This document shows, in pieces, positions 25,238 through 33,965 of a DNA stretch of 64,000 bases. Below the pieces are notes generated by a model. That model did no database searches and had not been told where the DNA came from. It saw only the letters and a list, made by a program, of their open reading frames with translations. Location of the stretch: the NCBI RefSeq assembly GCF_004959935.1, contig NZ_SMYN01000008.1, positions 352 through 64,351 on the forward strand. Reading direction: 5' to 3'. The DNA is from Falsirhodobacter xinxiangensis. GTDB taxonomy: Bacteria; Pseudomonadota; Alphaproteobacteria; Rhodobacterales; Rhodobacteraceae. Each line of letters opens with the position of its first letter. Within the stretch, counting starts at the first letter, position 1. Position numbers and translations under genes: made by a program.

Positions 25238-26926
25238 ATGTTCGCGCTTCCTCGTGGCTTTGGGCTGACTTTCGGGGTCTTGGCCATCCTGGCGGTGCTG
25301 GTTGCGGCACCGCTGACGACCATCGTCATCGACACGTTGGGCAGCGCGGCATGGCGGGAGGTTCTGGCCTCGAACCTGTCGCGCAACCTGACGTGGCTGC
25401 CCTTGAAGAACACGATGATCCTTGGGCTGGCGACGGCGGTGGGTTCGGTTCTGATCGGGGGGTTCCTTGCCTGGCTGGTGGTGATGACGGATGTTCCGTT
25501 CCGCCGCACGCTTGGGGTGCTGGCGACCTTGCCGTTCATGATCCCCAGCTTTGCCACCGCGCTGGCCTGGGGCAGCCTGTTCCGAAACAGCCGCGCGGGC
25601 GGCAGCGTCGGGATGCTGGAAGGGTGGGGGATGTCCGTGCCCGACTGGCTGGCATGGGGCATGGTGCCGACGGCATTCGTGCTGATCTCGCAATATTTCG
25701 CGCTGGCTTTCACGGTGGTGGCCGCCTCGCTGGCCTCGCTGAACGGCGATGTGGTGGAGGCGGGGCAGATGGCGGGTGCGTCCCGCAGGCGGATCGTGTT
25801 CGGGATCGTGTTGCCGATGGTGACGCCGGCGCTTCTGGCGGGCGGATCGCTGGCCTTTGCGGCGGGGGTGTCGAACTTTGCCGCGCCGGCCTTGCTGGGT
25901 CTGCCGGTGCGGATGCAGACGCTGTCCACCCGCCTGTTCGGCATGGTCGAGATCGGGCAGACCGAGCGGGGGTATATCCTTGCGATGCTGCTGATCGTCG
26001 TGTCGGCGGTGTTTCTGGGCGCGGGCAACCGGCTGCTGGCGGGGCGGCGCAGTTTCGCGACCATCGGCGGCAAGGGCGCGCGGGCGAAGCGGATGGCTTT
26101 GGGCGGCGCGCGCGGTCCGCTCTGTGCGCTGGCGCTTGGCCTGTGTTTCGTGACGACCGTGCTGCCGATCATCCTGCTGGTGGCGGCGTCTCTGGCTCCG
26201 CAGGGCTCGGCGCTGTTTTCGAACTGGACGCTGCATTTCTGGATCGGCGCATCCGATCCGGGGTTTGCGCGCGGGCAGGCGGGCATCTTCCGCAACCCGC
26301 AGCTGATGACCGCGCTGTGGATGACGCTGGCGCTGGGCGTGGGGGTGGCAGTCGTGTCGGTTCTGATCGGGCTGCTGGCGGCGGTGGTGCTGAACGGCAA
26401 GCGCATTCCGGTGCTGACCGAGGCGGTGTCGCAACTGGCGTTCCTGCCGATGCTGCTGCCGGGAATCGCGTTCGGCGCGGCCTATATCGCGCTGTATGGC
26501 GCGCCGATCGGCCCGTTCCCGGCGCTGTATGGCACGCCGTGGCTGCTGGCGCTGGCGCTGGTGGCGGCGACGCTGCCCTTTGCGGTGCAGACGGGTCGGG
26601 CGACGGTCGCGCAGATTTCCGGCGATGTGGACGAGGCGGCGCGGATGACCGGCGCGGGGTTCGTTCGGCGGCTGTTCGCGATCACCCTGCCGCTGGCGTC
26701 CAAGGGGATGATCGCGGGGGCGCTTCTGGCCTTCGTCAACGTGATCGGCGATCTGGCTATCGTCGTGCTGCTTTATACGCCGCAGGTGCCGGTGCTTTCG
26801 GTGCTGTCCTACCGCTATGCCTCGGACGGGTTTCATCAGTTCGCCAATGCGGTGACGCTGCTGATCCTGCTGATTTCGGTGCTGGCGACGGTGCTGGCGA
26901 ATGCGCTGAAGGGGCGCGGGAAATGA
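25238..26926 (+). CDS. Fused two-domain ABC permease (AfuB/FbpB type)
   Basis: A 562-residue inner-membrane protein with about 12 TM segments, made of two homologous permease halves. EAA-type loops appear twice: VEAGQMAGASRRRIVFGIVL in the first half and DEAARMTGAGFVRRLF in the second. A single fused permease is usual for iron/organophosphate importers. It starts immediately after the binding-protein stop and overlaps the ATPase start in ATGA. Confidence 0.9.
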   Translation: MFALPRGFGLTFGVLAILAVLVAAPLTTIVIDTLGSAAWREVLASNLSRNLTWLPLKNTMILGLATAVGSVLIGGFLAWLVVMTDVPFRRTLGVLATLPFMIPSFATALAWGSLFRNSRAGGSVGMLEGWGMSVPDWLAWGMVPTAFVLISQYFALAFTVVAASLASLNGDVVEAGQMAGASRRRIVFGIVLPMVTPALLAGGSLAFAAGVSNFAAPALLGLPVRMQTLSTRLFGMVEIGQTERGYILAMLLIVVSAVFLGAGNRLLAGRRSFATIGGKGARAKRMALGGARGPLCALALGLCFVTTVLPIILLVAASLAPQGSALFSNWTLHFWIGASDPGFARGQAGIFRNPQLMTALWMTLALGVGVAVVSVLIGLLAAVVLNGKRIPVLTEAVSQLAFLPMLLPGIAFGAAYIALYGAPIGPFPALYGTPWLLALALVAATLPFAVQTGRATVAQISGDVDEAARMTGAGFVRRLFAITLPLASKGMIAGALLAFVNVIGDLAIVVLLYTPQVPVLSVLSYRYASDGFHQFANAVTLLILLISVLATVLANALKGRGK

Positions 26927-27945
26927 TTTCGATTGAAAACCTGACCAAGCGGTTCGATACCGCCTTTGCCGTCGAGGATGTGTCGCTTCAGGTGCCCGAG
27001 GGCGGCTTTCTGGTGCTGCTTGGCCCTTCGGGCTGCGGCAAAAGCACGATGCTGCGGATGCTTGCGGGGCTGGAGGCACCAAGCAGCGGCGCGATCCGGT
27101 TCGGCGGGCGCTTGGTGGCCGATGGGCGCATGTCGATGCCGCCAGAGAAACGCGGGGCGGGGCTGGTGTTCCAATCCTATGCCCTTTGGCCGCATATGAC
27201 GGTGGCGGGGAATGTGGAGTGGCCGCTGAAGGTGGGCCGGGTGCATGGCCGCGCAGCCCTGGTGGCCGAGGCGTTGGAGATGATGGGGCTGGGCGCGCTC
27301 GCGGCCCGCTATCCGTCCGAGATTTCGGGCGGGCAGCAGCAGCGCGTGGCCTTGGCGCGGATGATCGCCGCGCGGCCGAAATACATGCTGTTCGACGAGC
27401 CTTTGTCGAACCTCGACGCCACGCTGCGGGTGGAGATGCGGCACGAGATCGCGCGCATCCACCGCATGACCGGCGCGACCGCCGTCTATGTCACGCATGA
27501 CCAGACCGAGGCGATGACGCTGGCCAGCCATGTCGCCGTGATGCGGGCGGGCCGCGTCGAACAGTTCGGCACGCCCGAGGATCTGTTGGCGCGGCCTGCA
27601 TCGGCCTTTGTCGCAGGGTTTGTCGGCACGCCGCCCGCCAACCTGATCCCGGTGCGGGATGGGTCGTGGTTCGCGCGGATGCCGGATGCCGCCCTGCGCG
27701 GCGCGACGGGTCATGCCATGGTCCGGGCCGAGGATATGTCGCTGGCCGAACCCGGACCGCGCACCGTTCAGGCCGAACTGGTCGAGGCGATCCCGATGGT
27801 CGGGCGGCGGCTGGTGACCGTCCGGGCCGAGGGGATGCGCCTGTCGGTCGTGGCCCCCGCCTTCGGGGCCTTGCCCCCGACCGTGCATCTGATGCTGCCT
27901 GCCGCACCTGCGGCGATTTTCGATATCGAAGGAAGACCCGTTTGA
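26923..27945 (+). CDS. ABC importer ATPase (AfuC/FbpC type)
   Basis: A 340-residue ATPase with Walker [11 protein letters not shown]-loop, signature ISGGQQQR, Walker B MLFDEP and THDQTEAM. The last 100 residues form a TOBE-like regulatory domain. ATG 26923 overlaps the permease stop. Its stop overlaps the TTG start of the phosphatase gene, so all four genes form one transcript. Confidence 0.9.
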   Translation: MISIENLTKRFDTAFAVEDVSLQVPEGGFLVLLGPSGCGKSTMLRMLAGLEAPSSGAIRFGGRLVADGRMSMPPEKRGAGLVFQSYALWPHMTVAGNVEWPLKVGRVHGRAALVAEALEMMGLGALAARYPSEISGGQQQRVALARMIAARPKYMLFDEPLSNLDATLRVEMRHEIARIHRMTGATAVYVTHDQTEAMTLASHVAVMRAGRVEQFGTPEDLLARPASAFVAGFVGTPPANLIPVRDGSWFARMPDAALRGATGHAMVRAEDMSLAEPGPRTVQAELVEAIPMVGRRLVTVRAEGMRLSVVAPAFGALPPTVHLMLPAAPAAIFDIEGRPV

Positions 27946-28529
27946 AACGTCTTGTTCTTGTCCGTCATGGGGAAACCGAATGGAACGCGCTGCGCCGGTT
28001 GCAGGGGCAGACGGACATCGCCCTGAACGACCGGGGGCGGGGGCAGGCGCGGGCGCTGGCGCCGATGGTGGGCGGGCTCGCCCCCGATCTGGCGGTTTCG
28101 TCGGACCTGAAGCGCGCGGCAGAAACGGCCCTGCTGTTGGGCGTGGATGCGCGGCCCGAGCCTCGGCTGCGCGAACAGGATCTGGGCGACTGGTCGGGGC
28201 GCGAAATCGCGGCGCTGGATGCGGGCGAATATCAGGCGTGGCGCGCGGGGCAGTTCGTTCCCGAAGGCGCCGAGACCTGGGCCGTGTTCCGCGCCCGCGT
28301 CGCGCTGGCGATGCGCGATGCGCTGGCGGCGGCAGAGCGGACGGCGGTTCTGATCTGCCACGGCGGCGTGATCCGCGCCGCGCTGGATGCGGCGCTGGAG
28401 CTGGCACCCTCGCGCATCATTCCGGTTGGGCCGGGCAGCATGACGGTGCTGGCCTATCCCTCGGGCGGGGCGCGGCTGGAGGCGTTCAACCTGCGTGGCG
28501 GCAGTCTGGAACTGAACGCGCCCGATTAA
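27942..28529 (+). CDS. Histidine phosphatase (phosphoglycerate mutase-like), TTG start
   Basis: A 195-residue enzyme with the phospho-His motif R8-H9-G10-E11 and the second His in VLICHGG; the Glu/Arg positions of the family are present (REQDLGDWSG). It starts at TTG 27942 in a TTGA overlap with the ATPase stop. It probably dephosphorylates the compound brought in by the importer, in the cytoplasm; CobC-like or generic phosphatase roles are alternatives. Confidence 0.85.
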   Translation: MKRLVLVRHGETEWNALRRLQGQTDIALNDRGRGQARALAPMVGGLAPDLAVSSDLKRAAETALLLGVDARPEPRLREQDLGDWSGREIAALDAGEYQAWRAGQFVPEGAETWAVFRARVALAMRDALAAAERTAVLICHGGVIRAALDAALELAPSRIIPVGPGSMTVLAYPSGGARLEAFNLRGGSLELNAPD

Positions 28530-29095
28530 TTCAGCGGGATGTCGTTCGCCGATTTGCCCTGTTGGTAAAGATCCGACAGGCGGTCGTATTCGGCGCGGAT
28601 ACGGGTCGCGCGGGCGGCGTCGTCGGGCGTGCGGATCATCTCGGGGATGGACCGCGCGGTCCAGAAGGCGTTCTGCTTGCGATATCCGCCGGGGGGAAGG
28701 GTGAAGACCTCCTGCAATATCTTCAGGTCATGCGGGATCGCGAAGGCGTCGCGCGAATCCTCGTGGCTGAAGAAATAGAAGAAGTTGTCGAACCCCGCCC
28801 ATGTGATCGCGGACAGGCACATCGAACACGGCTCGTGCGTGGACAGGAAGATCAGGTCCCTGGGATCGGGATGGCTGGGCATCTCGTGGAACAGCTTGAT
28901 CGTATGAACCTCGCCATGCCAAAGCGGGTTCTCCGTCTCGTTATTGGTCCCGGCAAGGATCGTGGCGCCCGTGCGCTTGTCCAGCAGCGCGGCGCCGAAG
29001 ATCTTGTTGCCTGCCGCGACGCCTTTTTCCGTCAGCGGCAGGACATCCCGTTCCAGCGCGGTCAGCAGGTGATCGAGGAGCGTTGCATCTTCCAT
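28526..29095 (-). CDS. Cytidine/guanine-type deaminase family protein
   Basis: A 189-residue zinc deaminase. The zinc site is H60-G-E62 and P89-C90-x-x-C93. It is slightly longer than tRNA adenosine or guanine deaminases, with a C-terminal extension from about residue 130 containing FTLPPGGYRKQ. The convergent stop overlaps the phosphatase gene by four bases. The base it deaminates is not evident. Confidence 0.75.
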   Translation of the reverse strand: MEDATLLDHLLTALERDVLPLTEKGVAAGNKIFGAALLDKRTGATILAGTNNETENPLWHGEVHTIKLFHEMPSHPDPRDLIFLSTHEPCSMCLSAITWAGFDNFFYFFSHEDSRDAFAIPHDLKILQEVFTLPPGGYRKQNAFWTARSIPEMIRTPDDAARATRIRAEYDRLSDLYQQGKSANDIPLN

Positions 29096-29132
29096 TCCCC
29101 CACCATAGCAGGCGCAGCCCAGCGGACAAGGA

Positions 29133-30317
29133 TCACGTCAGCGGTCTCGATCCGGCCCATGGGGGGGAAAGCGGGGCAGGCAACTCGTCGGGGTCGAAAA
29201 CTGCGCCGTCGAAGAATGGATCGGGCAGCAGCATCACGCGCCCGGCGGCGGCGGGATGTAGGCTGGGTTCCGTCACCGCGCCCTCCAGCCGCGAGGATGC
29301 GGCGGGCAGGTCCGCGCCCGCAGGGCCGAGGTTCCGGCGATACAGGTCGGTGCGAAACACCGACATGGCGGTGTCTCGGGCGGCGGCGATGTCCAGCCCG
29401 TGCCGCGCGGCCAGGCGCGTGCCGATCCAAGTCGCCTGACTGCGCCAGGGGAATGTCGCGCAGCCGTCGAAGAATTGCAGGAACTGCGGCGCGCGGCGTT
29501 CTTCCCCCTCGGGCGAGATGACGAGGCGGTGGGCCATGATGCGCTCGATCACCTCGGGCGGGACGTCGATATGCCGGGCGAGGATTTCGGAAGCGGGCAG
29601 ACGGTTGGCGGGGTGTTCCAGCCAGCGGCAGGACCGCCAGACCGCACGCATCAGCCGCGCGGTCAGATCGGGGGCGCCCTCGGCCCGGTCGCGGCGCATG
29701 GCCAGCACCTTTTCCGGCGCGCCGCGCCAGATGGCGGTGCCGGGCAGCAGCAGTTCCGCCTTGCCGCGTTCCACCGCCATCGACGCCCACGGCTCGCCCA
29801 CGATGAAGGCGTCGATCTCGCCCGCGTCCAGCGCCTCGGCCATTTGCGGCGGGGGAACGGTGCGCAGGTCCAGCGCATCGCCGAAGGCGCGGCGCAACAG
29901 TTCCACATGCAGCGACAGCGCGAAGGGGATGCCGATGCGCAGGCGTTCCGCGCCCAGCGCCGCGCGGGCGGCGGGCACGTCGGCGAAATCGAACCCATAT
30001 CCCGCATCGCGCATCCGGCGCGCGACGGGGCGCGACACGGCCAGCATCTCGCCCCCTTGCGAGGTCATCATCAGCGCGTCGATGGGCATGCGGATGCCGC
30101 CGATGCCAAGGCTGGCCGCGACCGGCACGGCGGACAGCATATGGGCGGCATCCACCGACCCGAAGGCCAGCAGATCGCGCAGCGCGGACCATGACGGGGC
30201 GCGGGTCAGGGACAGGTCCAACCCTTCTTCGGCCGCGAAGCCCAGCTCGCGCGCGATGATGAAGGGGGCGGCATCGACCAAGGGCAGGAACCCGGCGGAA
30301 ACGGGCGTCAGGCTCAT
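29133..30317 (-). CDS. nasS: NasS-like cytoplasmic nitrate/nitrite sensor
   Basis: A 394-residue protein of the NrtA/CmpA binding-protein family but without signal peptide, as expected for NasS. The start overlaps the NasT stop in ATGA. In the NasST system, NasS holds NasT inactive until nitrate or nitrite binds. VSAGFLPLVDAAPFIIARE and EIDAFIVGEPWASMAV are the ligand-domain blocks. It is the second gene after nasT. Confidence 0.85.
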   Translation of the reverse strand: MSLTPVSAGFLPLVDAAPFIIARELGFAAEEGLDLSLTRAPSWSALRDLLAFGSVDAAHMLSAVPVAASLGIGGIRMPIDALMMTSQGGEMLAVSRPVARRMRDAGYGFDFADVPAARAALGAERLRIGIPFALSLHVELLRRAFGDALDLRTVPPPQMAEALDAGEIDAFIVGEPWASMAVERGKAELLLPGTAIWRGAPEKVLAMRRDRAEGAPDLTARLMRAVWRSCRWLEHPANRLPASEILARHIDVPPEVIERIMAHRLVISPEGEERRAPQFLQFFDGCATFPWRSQATWIGTRLAARHGLDIAAARDTAMSVFRTDLYRRNLGPAGADLPAASSRLEGAVTEPSLHPAAAGRVMLLPDPFFDGAVFDPDELPAPLSPPWAGSRPLT

Positions 30318-30889
30318 TTCAGCAGCTCCGCCGCGGTGATGATGGCTTGGGCCATGTCGATGATCTTGCGTTTCTGGTCCATCGCGCCGCGCCGCATCAG
30401 TGCATAGGCCTCGTCCTCGCCGATCCCCTTGGCTTTCATCAGGATGCCCTTGGCGCGGTCGATGATCTTGCGTTCCTCCAGCGCGGCGCGGGTGGCGGCA
30501 AGTTCGGCCCGGATGCGCTGGAACATGTGGAACCGCGCGATGGCGGCGTCGAGGATCGGGGTGATCCGTTCCGCCCGCAGCCCGTCCACGACATAGGCGG
30601 ACACCCCCGCCTCGATCGCGGCGCGGGTCAGGCCCTGGTCAGACCGGTCCACGAACATCGCAACGGGCCGCTCCATCGGCGATGACGCGAGGCTCAACTC
30701 CTCCAGCACGTCGCGCGACGGGTTGGCAAGGTCGATCAGCACCAGATCCGGCGCAAGGTCGGCGATCCGGCGGGCAAGGCCCTTGTCAGTGTCGATGACG
30801 GTCAGGTCGTGGTCGCGGCCCAGCGCCTCGGCGATCAGGGCGGCGCGTTCGGGAAGCTTTTCGACAAGCACGATGGAAAGACGTTTCAT
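30314..30889 (-). CDS. nasT: NasT-like ANTAR antiterminator
   Basis: A 191-residue response-regulator-like protein: receiver domain with Asp in LVLIDLANP, then a C-terminal ANTAR RNA-binding domain (ERKIIDRAKGILMKAKGIGEDEAYALMRRGAM). It binds paired hairpins in leaders and allows read-through into nitrogen-assimilation genes. The divergent FNT gene 325 bp away has a suitable structured leader. Confidence 0.88.
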   Translation of the reverse strand: MKRLSIVLVEKLPERAALIAEALGRDHDLTVIDTDKGLARRIADLAPDLVLIDLANPSRDVLEELSLASSPMERPVAMFVDRSDQGLTRAAIEAGVSAYVVDGLRAERITPILDAAIARFHMFQRIRAELAATRAALEERKIIDRAKGILMKAKGIGEDEAYALMRRGAMDQKRKIIDMAQAIITAAELLK

Positions 30890-31106
30890 CCGGGGTTCCG
30901 CAAAAGGGGCTGACCTCTGGTGGCCATGCCGGGCGGGCGGGGGCAATCGCGGGCGGGGCTTGCGCCGGGATTTTCCGCCCTCTGCCCGTTGCCGTGCAGA
31001 TTGCGGGCGGTTCTGCCCAATTTTGCGGCGGCGGGGCGTTCCCTTGCCGGGGACTGCGCGGTGCGGCTTGCCACGGGCGGGCTCGCGATTCCACGGATTG
31101 CCTATG

Positions 31107-31191
31107 GGCCGCAACGGCGCGGCCATCACGGCAATGGCGCTGCAAGGAGGGTTTTCCCACCGCTGCGCCATGTGGACCCCCTCCTTGCAGC
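31107..31191 (+). promoter_or_regulatory. Structured leader of the FNT gene, candidate NasT target
   Basis: GGCCGC (31107-31112) and GCGGCC (31119-31124) enclose the hexaloop AACGGC, which has the A1 and G4 expected of ANTAR target loops. Fifteen bases on, GCTGCAAGGAGGG (31139-31151) pairs perfectly with CCCTCCTTGCAGC (31179-31191) in a long hairpin just before the AGGAGG ribosome site. GCCATCACGGCA occurs at 31122 and again at 31190. The second ANTAR hairpin was not resolved. The rest of 30890-31213 has no gene. Confidence 0.55.
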
Positions 31192-31213
31192 CATCACGGC
31201 AGGAGGAATGCCA

Positions 31214-32050
31214 ATGGCCTATGTCCCACCCTCGGATTTCGTGACCCGGATGATCGACGCCGGCGAGGCGAAAGTCTTCATGTCCACCCGCGATACGGTG
31301 ATCCGCGCCTATATGGCCGGGGCGATCCTTGCGCTGGCGGCGGTGTTCGCCGTCACAGTCACGGTGCAGACGGGCGTGCCGATCATCGGCGCGATCCTGT
31401 TCCCGGTCGGGTTCTGCATGCTTTACCTGATGGGCTTCGATCTTTTGACCGGGGTATTCACGCTGGTTCCGCTGGCGCTGATCGACAAGCGGCCCGGCGT
31501 GACGATGCGGGGGATGCTGCGGAACTGGAGCCTTGTGTTCGTCGGCAATTTCGCCGGGGCGTTCACGGTGGCGGTGATGATGGCCATCGTCTTCACCTAT
31601 GGCTTCTCGCAGGCGCCCGATGCCGTCGGCCAGAAGATCGGCGAAATCGGCCATTCGCGCACCGTCGGCTATGCCGATCACGGCGCGGCGGGGATGCTGA
31701 CGCTGTTCATCCGCGGCGTGCTTTGCAACTGGATGGTGTCCACGGGGGTCGTGGCGGCGATGATGTCCACCAGCGTGTCGGGCAAGGTCATCGGGATGTG
31801 GATGCCGATCATGCTGTTCTTTGCCATGGCCTTCGAACATTCGGTGGTGAACATGTTCCTGTTCCCCTCGGGCATCCTGCTGGGCGGCGATTTTTCGGTG
31901 ATGGATTACCTGATCTGGAACGAGATCCCGACCGTGGCCGGGAACCTCGTGGGCGGGCTCGCCTTCGTCGGGCTGACGCTTTACGCAACGCATCACCGGA
32001 CCGCGCCGAAGCGCGATGCCAAGGGGCCGGTGGGCGTTCCGGCAGAGTAA
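31214..32050 (+). CDS. Formate/nitrite transporter (FNT) family channel
   Basis: A 278-residue pentameric-channel subunit with six TM segments; FDLLTGVFTLVPLAL and CNWMVSTGV...FEHSVVNMF are the FNT signatures. AGGAGG at 31201 is seven bases from ATG 31214, so the earlier in-frame ATG 31208 is rejected. The nasST pair points to nitrite as substrate. The nitrate and nitrite reductase genes are not in this window. Confidence 0.9.
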   Translation: MAYVPPSDFVTRMIDAGEAKVFMSTRDTVIRAYMAGAILALAAVFAVTVTVQTGVPIIGAILFPVGFCMLYLMGFDLLTGVFTLVPLALIDKRPGVTMRGMLRNWSLVFVGNFAGAFTVAVMMAIVFTYGFSQAPDAVGQKIGEIGHSRTVGYADHGAAGMLTLFIRGVLCNWMVSTGVVAAMMSTSVSGKVIGMWMPIMLFFAMAFEHSVVNMFLFPSGILLGGDFSVMDYLIWNEIPTVAGNLVGGLAFVGLTLYATHHRTAPKRDAKGPVGVPAE

Positions 32051-32061
32051 CCCCTAGGGGT
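32050..32061. terminator. Palindrome ACCCCTAGGGGT between convergent genes
   Basis: The 12-bp palindrome lies across the ends of the convergent FNT and MarR genes (stops at 32050 and 32054). It is short for a terminator, but no other candidate lies between them. Confidence 0.35.
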
Positions 32062-32509
32062 AGAGGCGGATCAGCAACCGCGACAGATCATAGGCCTCGT
32101 CCACCGTCAGGCGGTGGGCGAATTCGGTCTGGATCGCCTCCATATAGGCGGGCCAGATGCGGTCGTGCAGCCCCATGGCTTCGGGCGTCAGATAAAGCTG
32201 TCGGGCACGGCCCGATCCGGGGCGCGGATCGCTGCGCAGGAACCCGGCGGCAGACAGGCGCGAGACGTGGCGCGACAGGGCGTATTGCGGCAAGAACAGG
32301 CGCCCCTCCAGTTCGGCCATCCGCAATCCGCCCGGACCGGCGCGTTCGACCTCCAGCAGGATCTCGTACCAGATCGGATCTTCGATCCCGATGGCCTCCA
32401 GCGCGCGGGCGATGCGGGGGGCGATGCTGCGCTGGATGCGGGCAAGGTTGAACCACACGCGGTTATGCGCGATGCGCGGATCGTCGTCGTCGAACGGTGT
32501 CTGGCTCAC
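32054..32509 (-). CDS. MarR-family transcriptional regulator
   Basis: A 151-residue winged-helix regulator: GGLRMAELEGRLFLPQYAL then SRHVSRLSAAGFLRSDPRPGSGR gives the recognition helix and wing. Two adjacent GTG codons (32512, 32509) are the start options; the ATG-containing upstream frame is antisense to the oxidase gene. It is divergent from the FAD oxidase gene with a 72-bp gap, so it probably controls that operon. Confidence 0.85.
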   Translation of the reverse strand: MSQTPFDDDDPRIAHNRVWFNLARIQRSIAPRIARALEAIGIEDPIWYEILLEVERAGPGGLRMAELEGRLFLPQYALSRHVSRLSAAGFLRSDPRPGSGRARQLYLTPEAMGLHDRIWPAYMEAIQTEFAHRLTVDEAYDLSRLLIRLYP

Positions 32510-32581
32510 CACGGGCTTCCCGTTGTCTTTGGCTGATGGTCGCGATAGCAGGAATGATCCCCCGCATGAAGGAGCCTTGCC

Positions 32582-33910
32582 ATGCCCGGACCCGAGGTCG
32601 TTCCCGTTCACGGCGACGCGGCGCTGCCGCCCGAGGTCGATGTGGTGGTCATCGGCGGTGGGATCATCGGCACGTCCACGGCGCTGGAACTGGCCGAAAG
32701 CGGGCTGCGCGTCGCGCTGTGCGAAAAGGGCGTGATCGCGGGCGAGCAGTCCAGCCGCAACTGGGGCTGGGTGCGCATCACCCGCCGCGACCCGCGCGAG
32801 GTGCCGCTGATGGCCGAGGCGTTGCGGATGTGGTCCGGCATGGCCGAACGGGTGGGGCGCGACGTCGGATATACCCGCGCGGGGATCATGTTCACCTGCA
32901 TGACGGATCGGGATTTCGCGGATCACGAAGGCTGGGTCGGCAATGTCGCGGGCCGGGGTCTTGGGACGCGCATGATCTCGGGGGCGGAGTTCGCGGCCAT
33001 GAATCCGGGCGGGACGATGGTGCCGAAGGGCGCGCTCTATACCCCCGAGGATGGGCGGGCCGAGCCGCAGAAGGCGGCGCCCGCGATTGCCGAAGCGGCG
33101 CGGGCGCGCGGCGCGCATCTGCTGACCGGCTGCGCTGTGCGGGGGATCGAGACCGCTGGCGGCAAGGTCAGCGGCGTCGTGACGGAACGCGGGGCGATCC
33201 GCTGCGGCGCGGTGGTGCTGGCGGGCGGGGCATGGTCGAACCTGTTCGCGGGGAACCTCGGGGTGGATCTGCCACAGCTCAAGGTGCTGAATTCGGTCAT
33301 GCGGACTGCGCCGCTGGACGGGCCGGAGCACACGATCTGGGCGATGGGGTTCGCCATCCGCAAGCGGCAGGACGGCGGATACACCATCGCCTCCGGGCAC
33401 GAGAACGTGGTGAACATCGTGCCGAAGACGTTCCGTTACGCGCTGCCTTTCCTGCCCGCGCTGCGGCATGAATGGCGGTCGCTCAAACTGCGCATCGGGC
33501 GGGAGTTTCTGGACGAGGCGCGGATGGCGACGCGCTGGACGCTGGACGGCGCGACCCCGTTCGAGGCGTGCCGCGTGCTGGACCCCGAACCGAACCGCGC
33601 GATTCTGGACCGCGTGCTGAAAAACCTGCGCACCGCCTTTCCGGTCTTCGGGCAGGCGCAGGTGGCGCAGCGTTGGGCGGGATATATCGACGCGACGCCG
33701 GATGCGGTCCCGGTGATCTCGGGCGTGGATGCGGTGCCGGGATTCTTCATCGCGACCGGGTTGTCGGGCCATGGATTCGGGATCGGCCCCGCGGCGGGGC
33801 GGCTGATGGCCGATCTGGTCACTGGTGCCGCGCCGCTGGTCGATCCGCATGATTTCCGCTTGTCGCGCTTTTCCGACGGCAGCCCGATCCGGCTCGTCAC
33901 CGGCTTTTGA
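32582..33910 (+). CDS. FAD-dependent amino-acid oxidase (DAO family)
   Basis: A 442-residue DAO-family enzyme. VVVIGGGIIGTSTALEL (residues about 21-37) is the FAD-binding motif, and the C-terminal GHGFGIGPAAGRLMADL is the second FAD contact. SSRNWGWVRITRRDP follows the dinucleotide fold. Members oxidise D-amino acids, sarcosine or hydroxyproline-type amines. The MarR gene is divergent; the hydratase and epimerase genes follow after 55 bp. Confidence 0.85.
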   Translation: MPGPEVVPVHGDAALPPEVDVVVIGGGIIGTSTALELAESGLRVALCEKGVIAGEQSSRNWGWVRITRRDPREVPLMAEALRMWSGMAERVGRDVGYTRAGIMFTCMTDRDFADHEGWVGNVAGRGLGTRMISGAEFAAMNPGGTMVPKGALYTPEDGRAEPQKAAPAIAEAARARGAHLLTGCAVRGIETAGGKVSGVVTERGAIRCGAVVLAGGAWSNLFAGNLGVDLPQLKVLNSVMRTAPLDGPEHTIWAMGFAIRKRQDGGYTIASGHENVVNIVPKTFRYALPFLPALRHEWRSLKLRIGREFLDEARMATRWTLDGATPFEACRVLDPEPNRAILDRVLKNLRTAFPVFGQAQVAQRWAGYIDATPDAVPVISGVDAVPGFFIATGLSGHGFGIGPAAGRLMADLVTGAAPLVDPHDFRLSRFSDGSPIRLVTGF

Positions 33911-33965
33911 TCTTGCATGGGCGCGGCTGGCGCTGTTTTCTCGCGTCTGACAAGAGGGGGGAAAC

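Noticed and set aside
24098-27082. A 994-codon minus-strand open frame, and similar long antisense frames at 43180-45780 and 55473-57716
   Set aside because: They lie opposite well-recognised ABC transporter, sensor kinase and PCAT genes, are Arg/Gln/His-rich without motifs, and reflect high-GC third-position bias.
31139-31191. Classical intrinsic terminator before the FNT gene
   Set aside because: Perfect stem but a 27-nt loop and no U-tract; kept only as part of a putative regulatory leader.
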